This document shows, piece by piece, positions 34,996-44,362 of a stretch of 64,000 bases of DNA; positions within the stretch are counted from its first letter, which is position 1, and each line of letters opens with the position of its first letter. The position numbers and the translations under genes were made by a program. The notes below the pieces were generated by a model. That model searched no databases. It worked only from the letters and a program-made list of their open reading frames with translations, and had not been told where the DNA came from. The stretch lies in contig JACFMR010000001.1 of NCBI GenBank assembly GCA_019455245.1, positions 62,001 to 126,000 of the forward strand, written 5' to 3'. The DNA comes from Opitutaceae bacterium (GTDB taxonomy: Bacteria > Verrucomicrobiota > Verrucomicrobiia > Opitutales > Opitutaceae).

Positions 34996-37569
34996 ATGAT
35001 GAGAACTGATCGCTCCGCCCGGACCGACACGAGGTTGCTGAACACCTTTTGGGCGGATGAGCCGGTCCGACAGGTGTTGCCCAATGGCCTGACGCTTTTG
35101 GTCAAGCCGGACCACCGGCATGCCTTGGTTTCGGTGCAGGTCTGGGTCAAGACCGGCAGCATCCATGAAGGGAGCTTTCTCGGGGCCGGGCTTTCACATT
35201 TTCTCGAGCACATGCTGTTTCAAGGCACCGGCCGGCGCCCGGCCAGCGCCATTGCCACCGAAGTGCAGGCACATGGCGGCAGCATCAACGCGTACACCAC
35301 CTTCGACCGCACGGTCTATTATATCGATCTGCCGGCCGAACATGTGGCGGTGGCCCTGGATGTGCTGGCCGACATGGTGTTCCATTCCTCGCTCGCGCCG
35401 GAAGCGGTCGCCAAGGAACGTGACGTGATTCTGCGCGAGATCGACATGGTGCAGGACGAGCCGGACCAGCGTCTGGCCGAGGCCCTGTTTGCCACGACAT
35501 TTCGCGAGCATCCCTATCGGCATCCGATCATCGGCTACCGCGACGTGTTCGCGGCGGTGACGAGGGACGATCTGGCCGCGTATTACCATGCCCGCTATGT
35601 GCCGAACAACATGGTGGTGGTGGTGGCGGGGGATGTGATGCCGGACATGGCGCGTGATCTGGTAGCAGCGAGCTTTGGCTCCAGCCCACGTGCGCGTCTG
35701 GCGCCGGTGATCGTGCCCGATGAACCTCGGCAGCTGGCCCCGCGGGTCTGGGAGCGTTTCGAGGCGGTCGAGATTTCCCGTGTCGGCTTGGCCTGGCAGA
35801 TTCCCGGGCTCGCGCATGCGGACACCCCGGCCTTGGACGCGCTGGCGCTCATTTTGGGCGGCGGCGACAGTTCGGTGCTCTGGCAGCGCGTGCGGGAGCA
35901 GGCGGGATTGGTGCACACCATTGATGCGAGTTGCTGGAATCCCGGCACCTCCGGCCTGTTTTTGGTTTCATTCAATTGCGATGCGGCCAAGCGCGCCAAG
36001 GCGGAGCTGGTCGTGGAGCGCGAACTGGCGCGGTTGGTCAGGACCGGCATCACTCCGGCGCAGTTGCGGAAGGCTGTCCGTCAGATGGTGGTGGGTGAAA
36101 TCAACACCCGCAAGACGGTGAGCGGCCAGGCTTCGCGGCTGGGCATGGCGGAGGTTGTGGTGGGCGACCTGCAGTTCAGCCGGAACTATTTCGAACGGCT
36201 CGCCCAACTGACAACCAAGGATGTGCGGCGGGTGCTGCGGCACTATCTGGTGCCGGAGCATCGCACCTGTGTGGCGTCAAATCCCCGGGCAAACGGGGCG
36301 GCGCCCGATCGGCGGATCCCGGCAAAATCGCAGGCGAAGGACCCAGGCCTGTTGGAACCGCTGGTGCTGCCCAATGGCGCGCGGCTCATCCTGCAGCCTG
36401 AGCGTTCGCTGCCCAACCTGCATCTGCGGCTTTGTTGTTTGGGCGGACCATGTCATGAGCCGCAGGACCGCCGGGGCGCGACCGCCCTGATGGCCACGTT
36501 GCTGACGAAGGACACCAAGGATTATTCCGCGGCGGAGGTGGCTGGACGCATCGAGGAGGTTGGCGGCGTTTTTCATTCCTTTGCCGGCAACAACAGTTTC
36601 GGCCTCGCGCTGGAGGTTTTGCCGACGGACATCGACCGGGCCTTCGAAGTGCTGGAAGCCGCGCTGCTGCGTCCGACCTTTCGCCCCGCGACGGTGGCCT
36701 TGGAACGCGCCGCCCAGCTGGCGGCCCTGCAGGAGGAAAAGGATGACGTCGTGGCGTACGGTCGTCGTTTGCTGCGCCAGCGTTTCTTCGGGGCGCACCC
36801 CCTGGCGGTTGCCCACACCGGAAATGAGGCAGGGATTGCGGCGGTTGTCCCCGGGGATCTGGTGGCGCTGCATCGCCGACTCCTGGTGGCTTCCAATACC
36901 GTGCTGTCGGTGGCGGGGGATTTTTCGCCCCGCGACCTCGCCGCGAAAAGCAAGGCCCTGTTGCGCCGACTCAGGGACGGGAGTGTGGACCGACTCGACG
37001 GCGGCAGCGTCGCATCGGCCCAACCGGGGGATGGGGTGGAGAAACAGCCGCGTCAGCAGGCGGTGCTGTTCGAAGCTTATCCGGCGCCGGTGCTGCGTGC
37101 TCCCGATTTTTATGTCGGCGAGGTGCTCGACGAGATTTTCAGCGGCGTCGCCGCCCGGTTGTTTCTGCGGGTGCGGGATGAGCTGGGACTGGCTTATTTC
37201 GTGCGCTCTTCCCGGGTGATCGGTCTCAACGCCGCGATGTTTTACCTGTATGCGGGCACTGCTCCCGGCAGCGAAGCCGCGGTTTACGCGGAGTTCGAGG
37301 CGGAGATCAAGCGGATCGGGCAAGGCGGGGTGTCGGCCGACGAACTGGGCCGTTGCCAGACGCGGTTGAAGGCGGGGCGGCGCATGAGCCTGCAGACCAA
37401 TGCGTCAAAAGCCATGCAGGCGGGGCTGAACGCCCTGTATGGTTTGCCGGCGGACGACTGGCGACGCTACGACGCGCATGTCGATGCGGTGACGGTTGAT
37501 GATCTCGCGGCTTTCACCGCCCGTTATTTCGCGCCCGGGCATCGCACGCGGCTGACCCTCCGTCCATGA
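34996..37569 (+). CDS. M16-family zinc metallopeptidase (two-lobed)
   Basis: The protein is 857 residues, with two M16 lobes on one chain. The N-terminal lobe has the inverted zinc motif HFLEHMLFQGT (HxxEH) and a downstream Glu region EIDMVQDEPDQRL. The second lobe (about 450-857) has no HxxEH, as is usual for the structural half; it includes VRDELGLAYFVRSS. M16 enzymes degrade peptides within a closed chamber. No clear signal peptide is seen, so a cytoplasmic location is likely. Its stop overlaps the next gene by 4 bases (ATGA). Confidence 0.93.
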   Translation: MMRTDRSARTDTRLLNTFWADEPVRQVLPNGLTLLVKPDHRHALVSVQVWVKTGSIHEGSFLGAGLSHFLEHMLFQGTGRRPASAIATEVQAHGGSINAYTTFDRTVYYIDLPAEHVAVALDVLADMVFHSSLAPEAVAKERDVILREIDMVQDEPDQRLAEALFATTFREHPYRHPIIGYRDVFAAVTRDDLAAYYHARYVPNNMVVVVAGDVMPDMARDLVAASFGSSPRARLAPVIVPDEPRQLAPRVWERFEAVEISRVGLAWQIPGLAHADTPALDALALILGGGDSSVLWQRVREQAGLVHTIDASCWNPGTSGLFLVSFNCDAAKRAKAELVVERELARLVRTGITPAQLRKAVRQMVVGEINTRKTVSGQASRLGMAEVVVGDLQFSRNYFERLAQLTTKDVRRVLRHYLVPEHRTCVASNPRANGAAPDRRIPAKSQAKDPGLLEPLVLPNGARLILQPERSLPNLHLRLCCLGGPCHEPQDRRGATALMATLLTKDTKDYSAAEVAGRIEEVGGVFHSFAGNNSFGLALEVLPTDIDRAFEVLEAALLRPTFRPATVALERAAQLAALQEEKDDVVAYGRRLLRQRFFGAHPLAVAHTGNEAGIAAVVPGDLVALHRRLLVASNTVLSVAGDFSPRDLAAKSKALLRRLRDGSVDRLDGGSVASAQPGDGVEKQPRQQAVLFEAYPAPVLRAPDFYVGEVLDEIFSGVAARLFLRVRDELGLAYFVRSSRVIGLNAAMFYLYAGTAPGSEAAVYAEFEAEIKRIGQGGVSADELGRCQTRLKAGRRMSLQTNASKAMQAGLNALYGLPADDWRRYDAHVDAVTVDDLAAFTARYFAPGHRTRLTLRP

Positions 37570-38354
37570 GCGCGCTGTCGGCGCTTTTTCCGGACGAGGA
37601 TTTTCGTTTCCGGATGACCATGCGCCGGGGCCGGCCGGCGGATTTTTTTCAAGATTGGGATATCGCCGGCGGATTGCGGGCGCAGCGCCGTGCGACGCTG
37701 GGGTCGTCACGCGAGCATTGCCTGCGAAGCACACCCGAGGGCGATGTATTGCTGCCTGCGCTGCTCGAACTTGCCGCCGGCTGGAACCTGCCCAAGGTCG
37801 AAAGCTGGCGGGGCGTCGCCGAGCAGTGGGAGCCGGATGTGCTGCTGCTGTCACCGGATGGCGAGGGCCGCTACCGATTGCGCGCCGGCGCCGTTTGTTT
37901 TCCCACCGGCTGGAGTTTGGACGAAAAGATCGGTTGCACGCTGGAGGAAATTCACGGGGTGGTGCCCGGACTGAATCCTTCGATTGGTCCTGCCATTCAG
38001 CGTTTGCTCGGCAGCCTGACGCCCGCAACGGCCCTGTTGCGCGACAACTGGGGCATCGCCGCGACGGATGTGCTGGATTTGCATCCCCGTCATCGGGTGC
38101 CGTCGCCGCGTCCGCCCGTGCGGTTGGAACAGCTGTGGTTGCGCGTCGAGCATCAGGCCTTGGTGGGCTTGCCCGGCGGAGCGGGAGTGGCGTTTGGTAT
38201 CCGCATCGCCTTGCACCGGCTCGACGCAATGGCCACCGATCAGGTGCTTGCCCGTCGATTGGGCCGGTCGCTCGCGAGCATGTCGGACGACCTTGCCGGC
38301 TACAAAGGTCTGCGGGCGATCCGCGCAGAGCTCTGCCGCCGACTGGCGTCCTGA
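37566..38354 (+). CDS. Haem-dependent oxidative N-demethylase-like protein (DUF3445)
   Basis: The protein is 262 residues. The signature block is FPTGWSLDEKIGCTLEEIHG with VPGLNPSIGPAIQRLL, and LRDNWGIAATDVL follows later; both match DUF3445/HDOD alpha proteins, which bind haem with a PAS-like fold. Characterised HDOD acts on dimethylamine with partner subunits; none is present here. The start overlaps the M16 gene stop (ATGA), so the two are translationally coupled. The substrate is unknown. Confidence 0.8.
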   Translation: MSALSALFPDEDFRFRMTMRRGRPADFFQDWDIAGGLRAQRRATLGSSREHCLRSTPEGDVLLPALLELAAGWNLPKVESWRGVAEQWEPDVLLLSPDGEGRYRLRAGAVCFPTGWSLDEKIGCTLEEIHGVVPGLNPSIGPAIQRLLGSLTPATALLRDNWGIAATDVLDLHPRHRVPSPRPPVRLEQLWLRVEHQALVGLPGGAGVAFGIRIALHRLDAMATDQVLARRLGRSLASMSDDLAGYKGLRAIRAELCRRLAS

Positions 38355-38411
38355 TGGCATGCATGGTCCGCCCTTGCGACGCAGACAAATTGGGGGCATA
38401 GCAGGCACGCT

Positions 38412-38792
38412 ATGAAAATGTTCCCCAAGACCCCGTTACTCATGCTGATGCTGTCGGCATTTGTGTTTGCTCCCGTTGCCATGGCCCAATCCTCCGGTGA
38501 TTCCGAGCGTCCGCCGGCCAGGGCAAAATACAAGAAGCACGACGCCGACAAGGACGGGGTGGTCAGCGAAGCTGAAAAGCAGACAGCCAAGGAAGCGGCC
38601 AAGGCAAAGCGGTCCGAAAAGCGTCAATCCGACCTGGAAAAATATGACGAGAATGCGGACGGCAAAATCAACAAGGCCGAGCGCGAGAAAATGAAAGCGG
38701 ACAAGGAGGCGGAAAAGTCCGCGAAGAAAGCCGATCGTGCGGCGAAAAAAGCGGAGCGCGAAGCCAAGAAGGCCGGCAAGAGCAAGGACTGA
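38412..38792 (+). CDS. Secreted EF-hand-like calcium-binding protein
   Basis: The protein is 126 residues. The signal peptide ends at about VAMAQ. Two EF-hand-type loops follow: DADKDGVVSEAE and DENADGKINKAE, each with Asp at loop positions 1, 3 and 5 pattern and Glu at 12. The C-terminal 45 residues are extremely rich in Lys, Ala and Glu (EKSAKKADRAAKKAEREAKK) and probably helical. It probably binds Ca2+ in the periplasm. A perfect terminator follows. Confidence 0.85.
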   Translation: MKMFPKTPLLMLMLSAFVFAPVAMAQSSGDSERPPARAKYKKHDADKDGVVSEAEKQTAKEAAKAKRSEKRQSDLEKYDENADGKINKAEREKMKADKEAEKSAKKADRAAKKAEREAKKAGKSKD

Positions 38793-38820
38793 ACGCCGCC
38801 CTTGCGTTGCGAATCAGCGG

Positions 38821-38849
38821 GCCCCGGCATGAAAGCCGGGGCTTTTTTT
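38821..38849 (+). terminator. Intrinsic terminator after EF-hand gene
   Basis: GCCCCGGC (38821-38828) and GCCGGGGC (38835-38842) form a perfect 8-bp stem with a 6-base loop, followed by seven T (38843-38849). Confidence 0.93.
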
Positions 38850-39700
38850 CAATGGTGGGAATGCTGACGTTCGCCCAAGGCACCGCTCCATTTGAGTTTG
38901 GCGCGCACCACGGAGAAGTGCGAATAGTCCGGGCTTTGCGCCAGCGCGAGACGGTGCTTGGCGATGGAGATGTCCACCGGTGAATCCAGCCCGACCTTGA
39001 GGTTGCGTTGGCCGTCCATGGCCACCAGCAGCCTTGAATTGCCGGTGCGATTGAAAATGCGCAGCTGCACGCCTTCGCGGAAAATGATCGCGCGGTTGCT
39101 CAGGGTGTGCGGGCAGATCGGGGTCATGGCGATGACCGCGGCGTCGGGGTGGATCAACGGACCGCCGGCGGACAGGTTGTAAGCGGTGGATCCCGTGGGG
39201 GTGGAAAAGATCAGGCCGTCGCAGGTGTAGCCGGTCACCAGCTCGCCGTCGGCGAAGACCTCGAGGTGCACCAGGCGGGAATTGATCTCGTCCTTGATCA
39301 GCACGTCGTTGAGCGCGAGGTCATGCGAGCCGTTGGCGGCGGAGCAGCTCAGCATGGTGCGCTGATGCACGATAAAGTTGCCCTGCAGCAACGCGGCGAA
39401 ATGAGTCCGGGCTTCCTCGGCGGAAAACGTGGTCAGGAAACCGAGGCTGCCGCGGTTCACGCCGATGAGCGGCACGCCGGAACGGGCGGACTCGCGGGCC
39501 ACACCCAGCAAGGTGCCGTCTCCGCCGATCACGCAGCACGCATCACAGCCGTCGAGATAGCCCCGGGGCAGCGGATAGCGTTTGGTCTGTTTGAGCGTGA
39601 CGCCGGCCCGGCGTGCGACGGCCATGAGTGCACGGGCGACTTCGTGGGCACCGCTCTTCTCCTCGTTGATGACGAAGGCGAGCTTGCGAATGGGCTTCAT
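38849..39700 (-). CDS. nadK: NAD kinase
   Basis: The protein is 283 residues from ATG 39700 (MKPIRKLAFVINEEKSG); a GTG at 39727 would add nine residues. It contains the diacylglycerol-kinase-like GGDGT motif (CCVIGGDGTLLGVAR), NRGSLGFLTTFS, the NDVLIKDEINSRLVHLEV segment and TPTGSTAYNLSAGGPLIHP. It phosphorylates NAD to NADP. It is the last gene of a minus-strand block starting with tlyA or further upstream. Confidence 0.95.
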   Translation of the reverse strand: MKPIRKLAFVINEEKSGAHEVARALMAVARRAGVTLKQTKRYPLPRGYLDGCDACCVIGGDGTLLGVARESARSGVPLIGVNRGSLGFLTTFSAEEARTHFAALLQGNFIVHQRTMLSCSAANGSHDLALNDVLIKDEINSRLVHLEVFADGELVTGYTCDGLIFSTPTGSTAYNLSAGGPLIHPDAAVIAMTPICPHTLSNRAIIFREGVQLRIFNRTGNSRLLVAMDGQRNLKVGLDSPVDISIAKHRLALAQSPDYSHFSVVRAKLKWSGALGERQHSHH

Positions 39701-39740
39701 GATGGGGCCAAGGTCGCCGGGAAACACGCGCGGCGCCAGT

Positions 39741-40493
39741 TCAAACTCCTTTTTTCAGGACCAGCAAAAACTCCCGGTTGCCGTCTGCACCAACGATGGG
39801 TGAATCCATCGTGCCCACGAGGGCGGCCCCGGGCAGCTGCGAGAGGGCGAAATCGCGTACCGTCTCCAACGCGGCCTGCTGCACGGCCGCATCGCGGATG
39901 ACCCCGCGGCCTTTGTCCACTGCGGCCTTGCCCGCCTCGAACTGCGGTTTCACCAGGGCAACCAGCTGTCCCTGCGCCCGGAGGAACGGCCAGACCGCCG
40001 GCAGCACGGCCCGCAGCGAGATGAACGACAGATCCATCACCACCGCATCGAAGGCCGCGCGGGGCAGGTCGCCGGGACGCAGGTGGCGCGCGTTGATTTT
40101 CTCTATATTGGTGACCCGCGGATCGGCGCGCAGCTTGGCGTGCAGCTGGGCGCGGCCGACATCCACGCAGACCACATCCGCGGCGCCGGCTTGCAGCGCA
40201 CAATCGGTGAACCCGCCGGTCGAGGCGCCGACGTCGAGCACGTGCGCGCCGGTCAGGTCGAGGGCGAACCGCTCCAGGGCGGCGACGAGCTTCTCCCCGC
40301 CGCGACTGACAAAACGCGGCGGCTGTTCGACGGTGAGTTCGAGGTCGGCGGGAAATTCCTTGCCGGGTTTGTCGAGCCGTTCGGTGCCGCGCAAAACGCG
40401 TCCGCTCATGATGAGCGCCTTGGCCTGGGCGCGGGATTCCGCCAGTCCACGGGTGACCAACAATTCGTCGAGCCGGTGTTTGCCGCCGGCCAT
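39741..40493 (-). CDS. tlyA: TlyA-family rRNA 2'-O-methyltransferase
   Basis: The protein is 250 residues. An N-terminal S4 RNA-binding domain (about 5-60, [20 protein letters not shown]) is followed by an FtsJ-like SAM methyltransferase: motif [19 protein letters not shown], then [13 protein letters not shown] and [14 protein letters not shown]. TlyA enzymes 2'-O-methylate cytidines in ribosomal RNA. The start codon overlaps the stop region of the upstream SGNH gene, and nadK follows. Older databases call such proteins haemolysin A. Confidence 0.93.
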   Translation of the reverse strand: MAGGKHRLDELLVTRGLAESRAQAKALIMSGRVLRGTERLDKPGKEFPADLELTVEQPPRFVSRGGEKLVAALERFALDLTGAHVLDVGASTGGFTDCALQAGAADVVCVDVGRAQLHAKLRADPRVTNIEKINARHLRPGDLPRAAFDAVVMDLSFISLRAVLPAVWPFLRAQGQLVALVKPQFEAGKAAVDKGRGVIRDAAVQQAALETVRDFALSQLPGAALVGTMDSPIVGADGNREFLLVLKKGV

Positions 40494-41140
40494 CAGAGCG
40501 AAACACCGATGGCCCGCATGAAGGCGCGGGCGATGACGGCGTGGCCGATGATGTTGGGGTGCACGCGGTCCCAGGCGATGGCGTTGGGGTGCATGTGCTG
40601 CAGCACCCCGTCGAAGGCCGCCTGCACGTCGATGAACAGCGCGCGGTTTTTCGCGGCGACCTTTTTGACGATGGCGCCGTATTGATCCATGCGCGCGCGC
40701 ATGGCGTCCGTGCGGTTGGGTTCGATGTAGAACGGCGTCATCAGGATGAGACCTTTCACCTTCGGGCGGGTTTTGCGCACGAGTTCGTTGAGCGTCTTTT
40801 CGTAGACCGCGGGGGCGACATGGATCTCGCTCTGACGCGGCAGATCGAATTGCCGCCAGACGTCGTTGACGCCGATCATGATCGAGAGCCAGTCGGGCTT
40901 GAGGTCGAGCACGTCGGTCTGCCAGCGGGCCTTGAGGTCGAGCACGGTGTTGCCCGAGGTGCCCATGTTAACGACGCGGATGGCGTCGGCGGGGTGGATG
41001 GCGCCGAGAAAGCCCTCGATCAGGCCGACGTAGCTTTTGCCCACGGCGCCGAAGAGGCCTTCGCCCACGGGCCGGGCACGTTCACAGTCGGTGATGGAAT
41101 CGCCGATGAAGACGAGTTTGCTGCGCGGGGTGAGTTTCAT
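40493..41140 (-). CDS. SGNH/GDSL-type hydrolase
   Basis: The protein is 215 residues with no signal peptide. SGNH blocks are [11 protein letters not shown] (nucleophile Ser), [22 protein letters not shown] and [14 protein letters not shown] (Asp and His). Such enzymes hydrolyse esters, often acetyl esters of sugars; the substrate is not evident. It touches tlyA at its 3' end. This is the third SGNH domain in the window after the tandem acetylesterase. Confidence 0.9.
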   Translation of the reverse strand: MKLTPRSKLVFIGDSITDCERARPVGEGLFGAVGKSYVGLIEGFLGAIHPADAIRVVNMGTSGNTVLDLKARWQTDVLDLKPDWLSIMIGVNDVWRQFDLPRQSEIHVAPAVYEKTLNELVRKTRPKVKGLILMTPFYIEPNRTDAMRARMDQYGAIVKKVAAKNRALFIDVQAAFDGVLQHMHPNAIAWDRVHPNIIGHAVIARAFMRAIGVSL

Positions 41141-41204
41141 GCGTCGGCCAGTCTACGACCGGCGATGCGTTTGACGAGAACTGCTTGTGCGATCGCGCGT
41201 CGTT

Positions 41205-41984
41205 TCAGTCCGAAACGACGGGGAACAGCGGGGTTTCGAACTTGCCGCCGACCTTGAGCGTGTCCCTGACCGGATCGGTCACGACATGCGCGACGCCGTT
41301 GTAGGTCGTGTCCTCCGGCATGTAGATGATGGCAAAGGCCTCGCGCATGCCGTCGGACCGGTTGGGGCCGGCGTAGTGGAAGGTCATGCCGTTGTGAAAG
41401 GTGCAATCGCCCGCCTTGAGCTCGATGGTGACGGGTTTCAAACCCTTGGTCTGCGGCGCCACGGCGTAGAGATCCTGCGGATCGCCCAGGTTGACCGGCT
41501 CGATGTCGAGCAGCTTGTGCGTGCCGGGCAGGAACGACATGCAGCCGTTGTGGATGGTGGCGTCGCGCAGCGCGATCCAGATGGTGGTTTGCTCGCGTTT
41601 GGGCTCGTGCGGCCAGTAAGGCGTGTCCTGATGCCAAGGGGTTTTGGCACCGGTGTGCGGTTCCTTGAACAGCGCCTGGTCATGCCAGATCCGGGCCCGG
41701 GTGCCCATGAGCTTGGCGGCGAGGTTGGCGAAACGACGGTTGAGCACGTGGGCCTTCACCTTGGCGTGGCGGGTCCAGAGGTTGACCTTTTGGATGAAGA
41801 TCTGCTCGTAGCTCGACTTGGGCCGGTTGGGATCCTCGTTAACCGACTCCTGTTGCACGGCGCCGGCCACGGCATCGCGCATGGCGGCGAGTTCGTCGCC
41901 CGTGATGACGCCGGGGAGTTTGATGAAGCCGTCACGGCGGTAGGCGGCGATTTGTTCGGAAGTCAGGGGATGGTCGGAGGACAT
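41205..41984 (-). CDS. Phytanoyl-CoA dioxygenase-family protein
   Basis: The protein is 259 residues, of the Fe(II)/2-oxoglutarate oxygenase type. It starts with LTSEQIAAYRRDGFIKLPGV, carries the iron-binding HxD in TPWHQDTPYWP, the NGCMSFLPGTHK region and the distal His in MTFHYAGPNRSD, followed by an Arg region that can bind 2-oxoglutarate. It has no signal peptide. Many bacterial members are of unknown substrate. It is separated by 64 bases from the SGNH gene. Confidence 0.9.
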   Translation of the reverse strand: MSSDHPLTSEQIAAYRRDGFIKLPGVITGDELAAMRDAVAGAVQQESVNEDPNRPKSSYEQIFIQKVNLWTRHAKVKAHVLNRRFANLAAKLMGTRARIWHDQALFKEPHTGAKTPWHQDTPYWPHEPKREQTTIWIALRDATIHNGCMSFLPGTHKLLDIEPVNLGDPQDLYAVAPQTKGLKPVTIELKAGDCTFHNGMTFHYAGPNRSDGMREAFAIIYMPEDTTYNGVAHVVTDPVRDTLKVGGKFETPLFPVVSD

Positions 41985-42028
41985 GGCGGGGGAGGTTGCG
42001 GGTTAATGATGCTGAACGCGGGATGGCG

Positions 42029-42853
42029 TCAAAGTTTTTGGTGGGCGGGGGACCAGCAGGTTGTGCGACCGCCGATTTCCTGGCGGATCAACGGCACACC
42101 GGTTCGGGGGCAGCGGCCCCCGTTTTCCCAGCGATGGTTGAACAGCCAAGAGTCCGGGATGTTGACGTTGAGATCGGGCGGCAGCTGGCCGCCAGCGCCG
42201 GCGATGTTGCGCAGGGCCAGCCGGCAGACCTGGCGGCATTCGCGCCACAGGGTGCGAATTTCACCGACCGACAACGTGCCGGCGGCTCGGGCCGGATGAA
42301 TCGCCGCCCGCCAGAGGATCTCGTCGGCCATCCAGTTGCCGATGCCGGGGAAACGCTCCTGCATCAACAGCACGGCCTTGATCGGCGCCCGGGCTCGCCG
42401 CTGCAAAAAGGCGGTCAGGGTTTCCACCGTGAAGGCCGGACCCAAAATCGATGGGGCGATCCGGCTCCACCACGTGGGTGGCGTTTTGCCTTGGCTGAAC
42501 TCGATTTTGCCGAACATGCGCGGGTCGCAAAACACTAGGGTGTGGCGCGCGGTGCCCAGCACGAGGTGATCGTGTTTGCCGGGCGTGTAATCGACGCCGG
42601 CGACAAACAGCTCGCCGCTCATGCCGAGGTGGATGCCGAGCCAGGCGCCGCCGCTGAAGCGGAAAGCCATCTGCTTGGCGGCAGCCTCCGAACCGATGAG
42701 TTTTGCGCCGGTCAGCACCTGCCGGATTTGTTCGGCCGGGGCGGTGCGGAACAGTTTCTTCGCGTCATGGGTGAGCACGCGATCGATGCGCCGGCCGGCG
42801 GCGGCCTCGTGCCAGCGACGGCGAAAAAACTCCACCTCGGCAAGTTCAGGCAT
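42029..42853 (-). CDS. Fpg/Nei-family DNA glycosylase with degenerate zinc finger
   Basis: The protein is 274 residues. The N-terminus MPELAEVEFFRR supplies the catalytic Pro2 and Glu3 (usual form PELPEVE). GIHLGMSGELFV and the H2TH region (RFPGIGNWMADEILWRAAIHP) are present. The C-terminal zinc finger is altered: CPRTGVPL in place of CxxC, then GGRTTCWSPAHQ, so only two of four Cys remain; the Arg contacting the lesion is kept. It removes oxidised bases. The stop codon of gmhB-like gene overlaps its start by 8 bases. Confidence 0.9.
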   Translation of the reverse strand: MPELAEVEFFRRRWHEAAAGRRIDRVLTHDAKKLFRTAPAEQIRQVLTGAKLIGSEAAAKQMAFRFSGGAWLGIHLGMSGELFVAGVDYTPGKHDHLVLGTARHTLVFCDPRMFGKIEFSQGKTPPTWWSRIAPSILGPAFTVETLTAFLQRRARAPIKAVLLMQERFPGIGNWMADEILWRAAIHPARAAGTLSVGEIRTLWRECRQVCRLALRNIAGAGGQLPPDLNVNIPDSWLFNHRWENGGRCPRTGVPLIRQEIGGRTTCWSPAHQKL

Positions 42854-43388
42854 GGGCGGTCAACCCGGCGACAAAGGCTGAAAAGTCGGCGTGCAGGGTG
42901 GCACCGGCGGGGAGTTTCGTGCGCCAGGTGGCCGCGTCCATTTTCCCGGTGCAAACCGCGGCTGCATGAATGCCGGCGTTGAGGCCCGTCACCAGGTCGC
43001 TTTCGCGGTCACCGACCATCCAGCAGCGGGCCGGATCGAGCGCATGGGCTTGAATGCTTTCCCGGATGAATCGCGGCGAGGGTTTCCGGTAGCGCGTGGG
43101 TTGTTCCGGCGTCTCCGGGGCGATGCAGATGGCGGTGAAGAGATCGTCCCCGAGACCCAGCAGCTCGAGCATGCGCACATTGCAGGCCTCGACGTCGGCC
43201 AGGGTGTAGTAGCCGCGGCCGATGCCCGATTGGTTGGTGTGGAGAAACAGCCGGTAGCCCAGGGTCCGCACCTGCTGCAGCGCCTCGCGCACGCCAGGGA
43301 TGAGTTCCACGCCGGCAGGATCGGCGAGGTAGTCTTTGTCCACGATCAGCGTGCCATCGCGGTCAAGGAACAGCGCCGGATGGTTCAT
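42846..43388 (-). CDS. HAD-IIIA phosphatase, GmhB-like
   Basis: The protein is 180 residues. HAD motif 1 is LFLDRDGTLIVDKDYL, motif 2 HTNQSGIGRGYYTLADV, motif 3 Lys in RYRKPSPRFI, and motif 4 WMVGDRESDLVTGLNAG. GmhB removes the C7 phosphate of D-glycero-D-manno-heptose 1,7-bisphosphate. The Cys zinc loop typical of GmhB is absent (CIAPETPEQPTRYRKP). Adjacent hldA supports a heptose role. It overlaps hldA by 4 bases. Confidence 0.85.
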   Translation of the reverse strand: MNHPALFLDRDGTLIVDKDYLADPAGVELIPGVREALQQVRTLGYRLFLHTNQSGIGRGYYTLADVEACNVRMLELLGLGDDLFTAICIAPETPEQPTRYRKPSPRFIRESIQAHALDPARCWMVGDRESDLVTGLNAGIHAAAVCTGKMDAATWRTKLPAGATLHADFSAFVAGLTAHA

Positions 43389-44362
43389 GGTTGATGCGCG
43401 ACGTAGGCGAGCAATTCGTTTGGCGTGACCGTGGCGGTGCCGAGTTTGCCCACGACGACGCCCGAGGCGGCGTTGGCGAAGTGCGCGGCCTCTTCCAATT
43501 TCGCACCGGCGGTCAAGGCAAGCACGAGACTCGCGAGGGCGGTGTCGCCCGCACCGGAAACATCGAATACTTCGCGGGCGGCGGTGGGAATGGTGCGCGA
43601 GATTTTGCCGCCGGCGCTGAGCAGCATGCCGTCCTCGCCGAGCGTGATGACCAGGTTCTGCGTGGCATGGGCGCGGTGAATCCGCCGGCAGATTTCAGCC
43701 GCGGGGTAGGGCGTGTGGGGTTCAGGTTCTATACCGGCGAGTTCGTAGGATTCACGGCGGTTGGGCGTGATGAGATCCAGACCGCGGAATCGCAGCCGAC
43801 GTTTCGGCTTGGGGTCGAGTGCGATGAACTTGCCGGCGGCGCGGGCCAGCTTGGTCACTGACGCGACCAGTTCATCGGTCAGGATGCCCTTGGCGTAATC
43901 GGACAAGATCACGGCATCGGCCGCTGCGATGGCCTCGCGAAACAGGGTTTTCGCCTGCGGCGCGGAAAACTGGTAGGCGGCGGGCGGTGATTCGCGATCC
44001 AGCCGGCACAACTGCTGGTGTTGCACGAGCACGCGCGTTTTCAGAATGGTCGAACCGGTGCCTGGGGTCGGCAGGGTGGCGATGTTTTTGGCCTGCAGAA
44101 TTTCACGCAGTTTGTGCCCGGCCTCGTCGTCGGCCACAAAGCCGGCCACGGTGCATTGCGCGCCGAGCGAGGCGATGTTCAGCGCGACATTGGCCGCACC
44201 GCCGGCCGTCCATGTGTCGCGGGCGATATCCACCACGGGCACCGGTGCCTCGGGCGAGATCCGGGTGGCGTCGCCCCAAATGTAGTGGTCGAGCATCACG
44301 TCGCCGATCACGAGGACGCGCAGGCGCGAGATTTTTTTCAGCAGCGGGGAGAATGATTTCAT
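43385..44362 (-). CDS. hldA: D-glycero-beta-D-manno-heptose-7-phosphate kinase (HldE kinase domain / RfaE1)
   Basis: The protein is 325 residues from ATG 44362. It is a PfkB/ribokinase-fold protein with VLVIGDVMLDHYIWGDATR, PVPVVDIARDTWTAGGAANVA, the ALDPKPKR segment, LITPNRRES and the anion-hole/catalytic DVSGAGDTALASLVLAL. It phosphorylates heptose 7-phosphate for ADP-heptose and LPS core synthesis. E. coli HldE also carries a C-terminal adenylyltransferase; that half is absent, so a separate hldC/rfaE2 is expected elsewhere. Its start overlaps the M24 peptidase stop (ATGA). Confidence 0.93.
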   Translation of the reverse strand: MKSFSPLLKKISRLRVLVIGDVMLDHYIWGDATRISPEAPVPVVDIARDTWTAGGAANVALNIASLGAQCTVAGFVADDEAGHKLREILQAKNIATLPTPGTGSTILKTRVLVQHQQLCRLDRESPPAAYQFSAPQAKTLFREAIAAADAVILSDYAKGILTDELVASVTKLARAAGKFIALDPKPKRRLRFRGLDLITPNRRESYELAGIEPEPHTPYPAAEICRRIHRAHATQNLVITLGEDGMLLSAGGKISRTIPTAAREVFDVSGAGDTALASLVLALTAGAKLEEAAHFANAASGVVVGKLGTATVTPNELLAYVAHQP

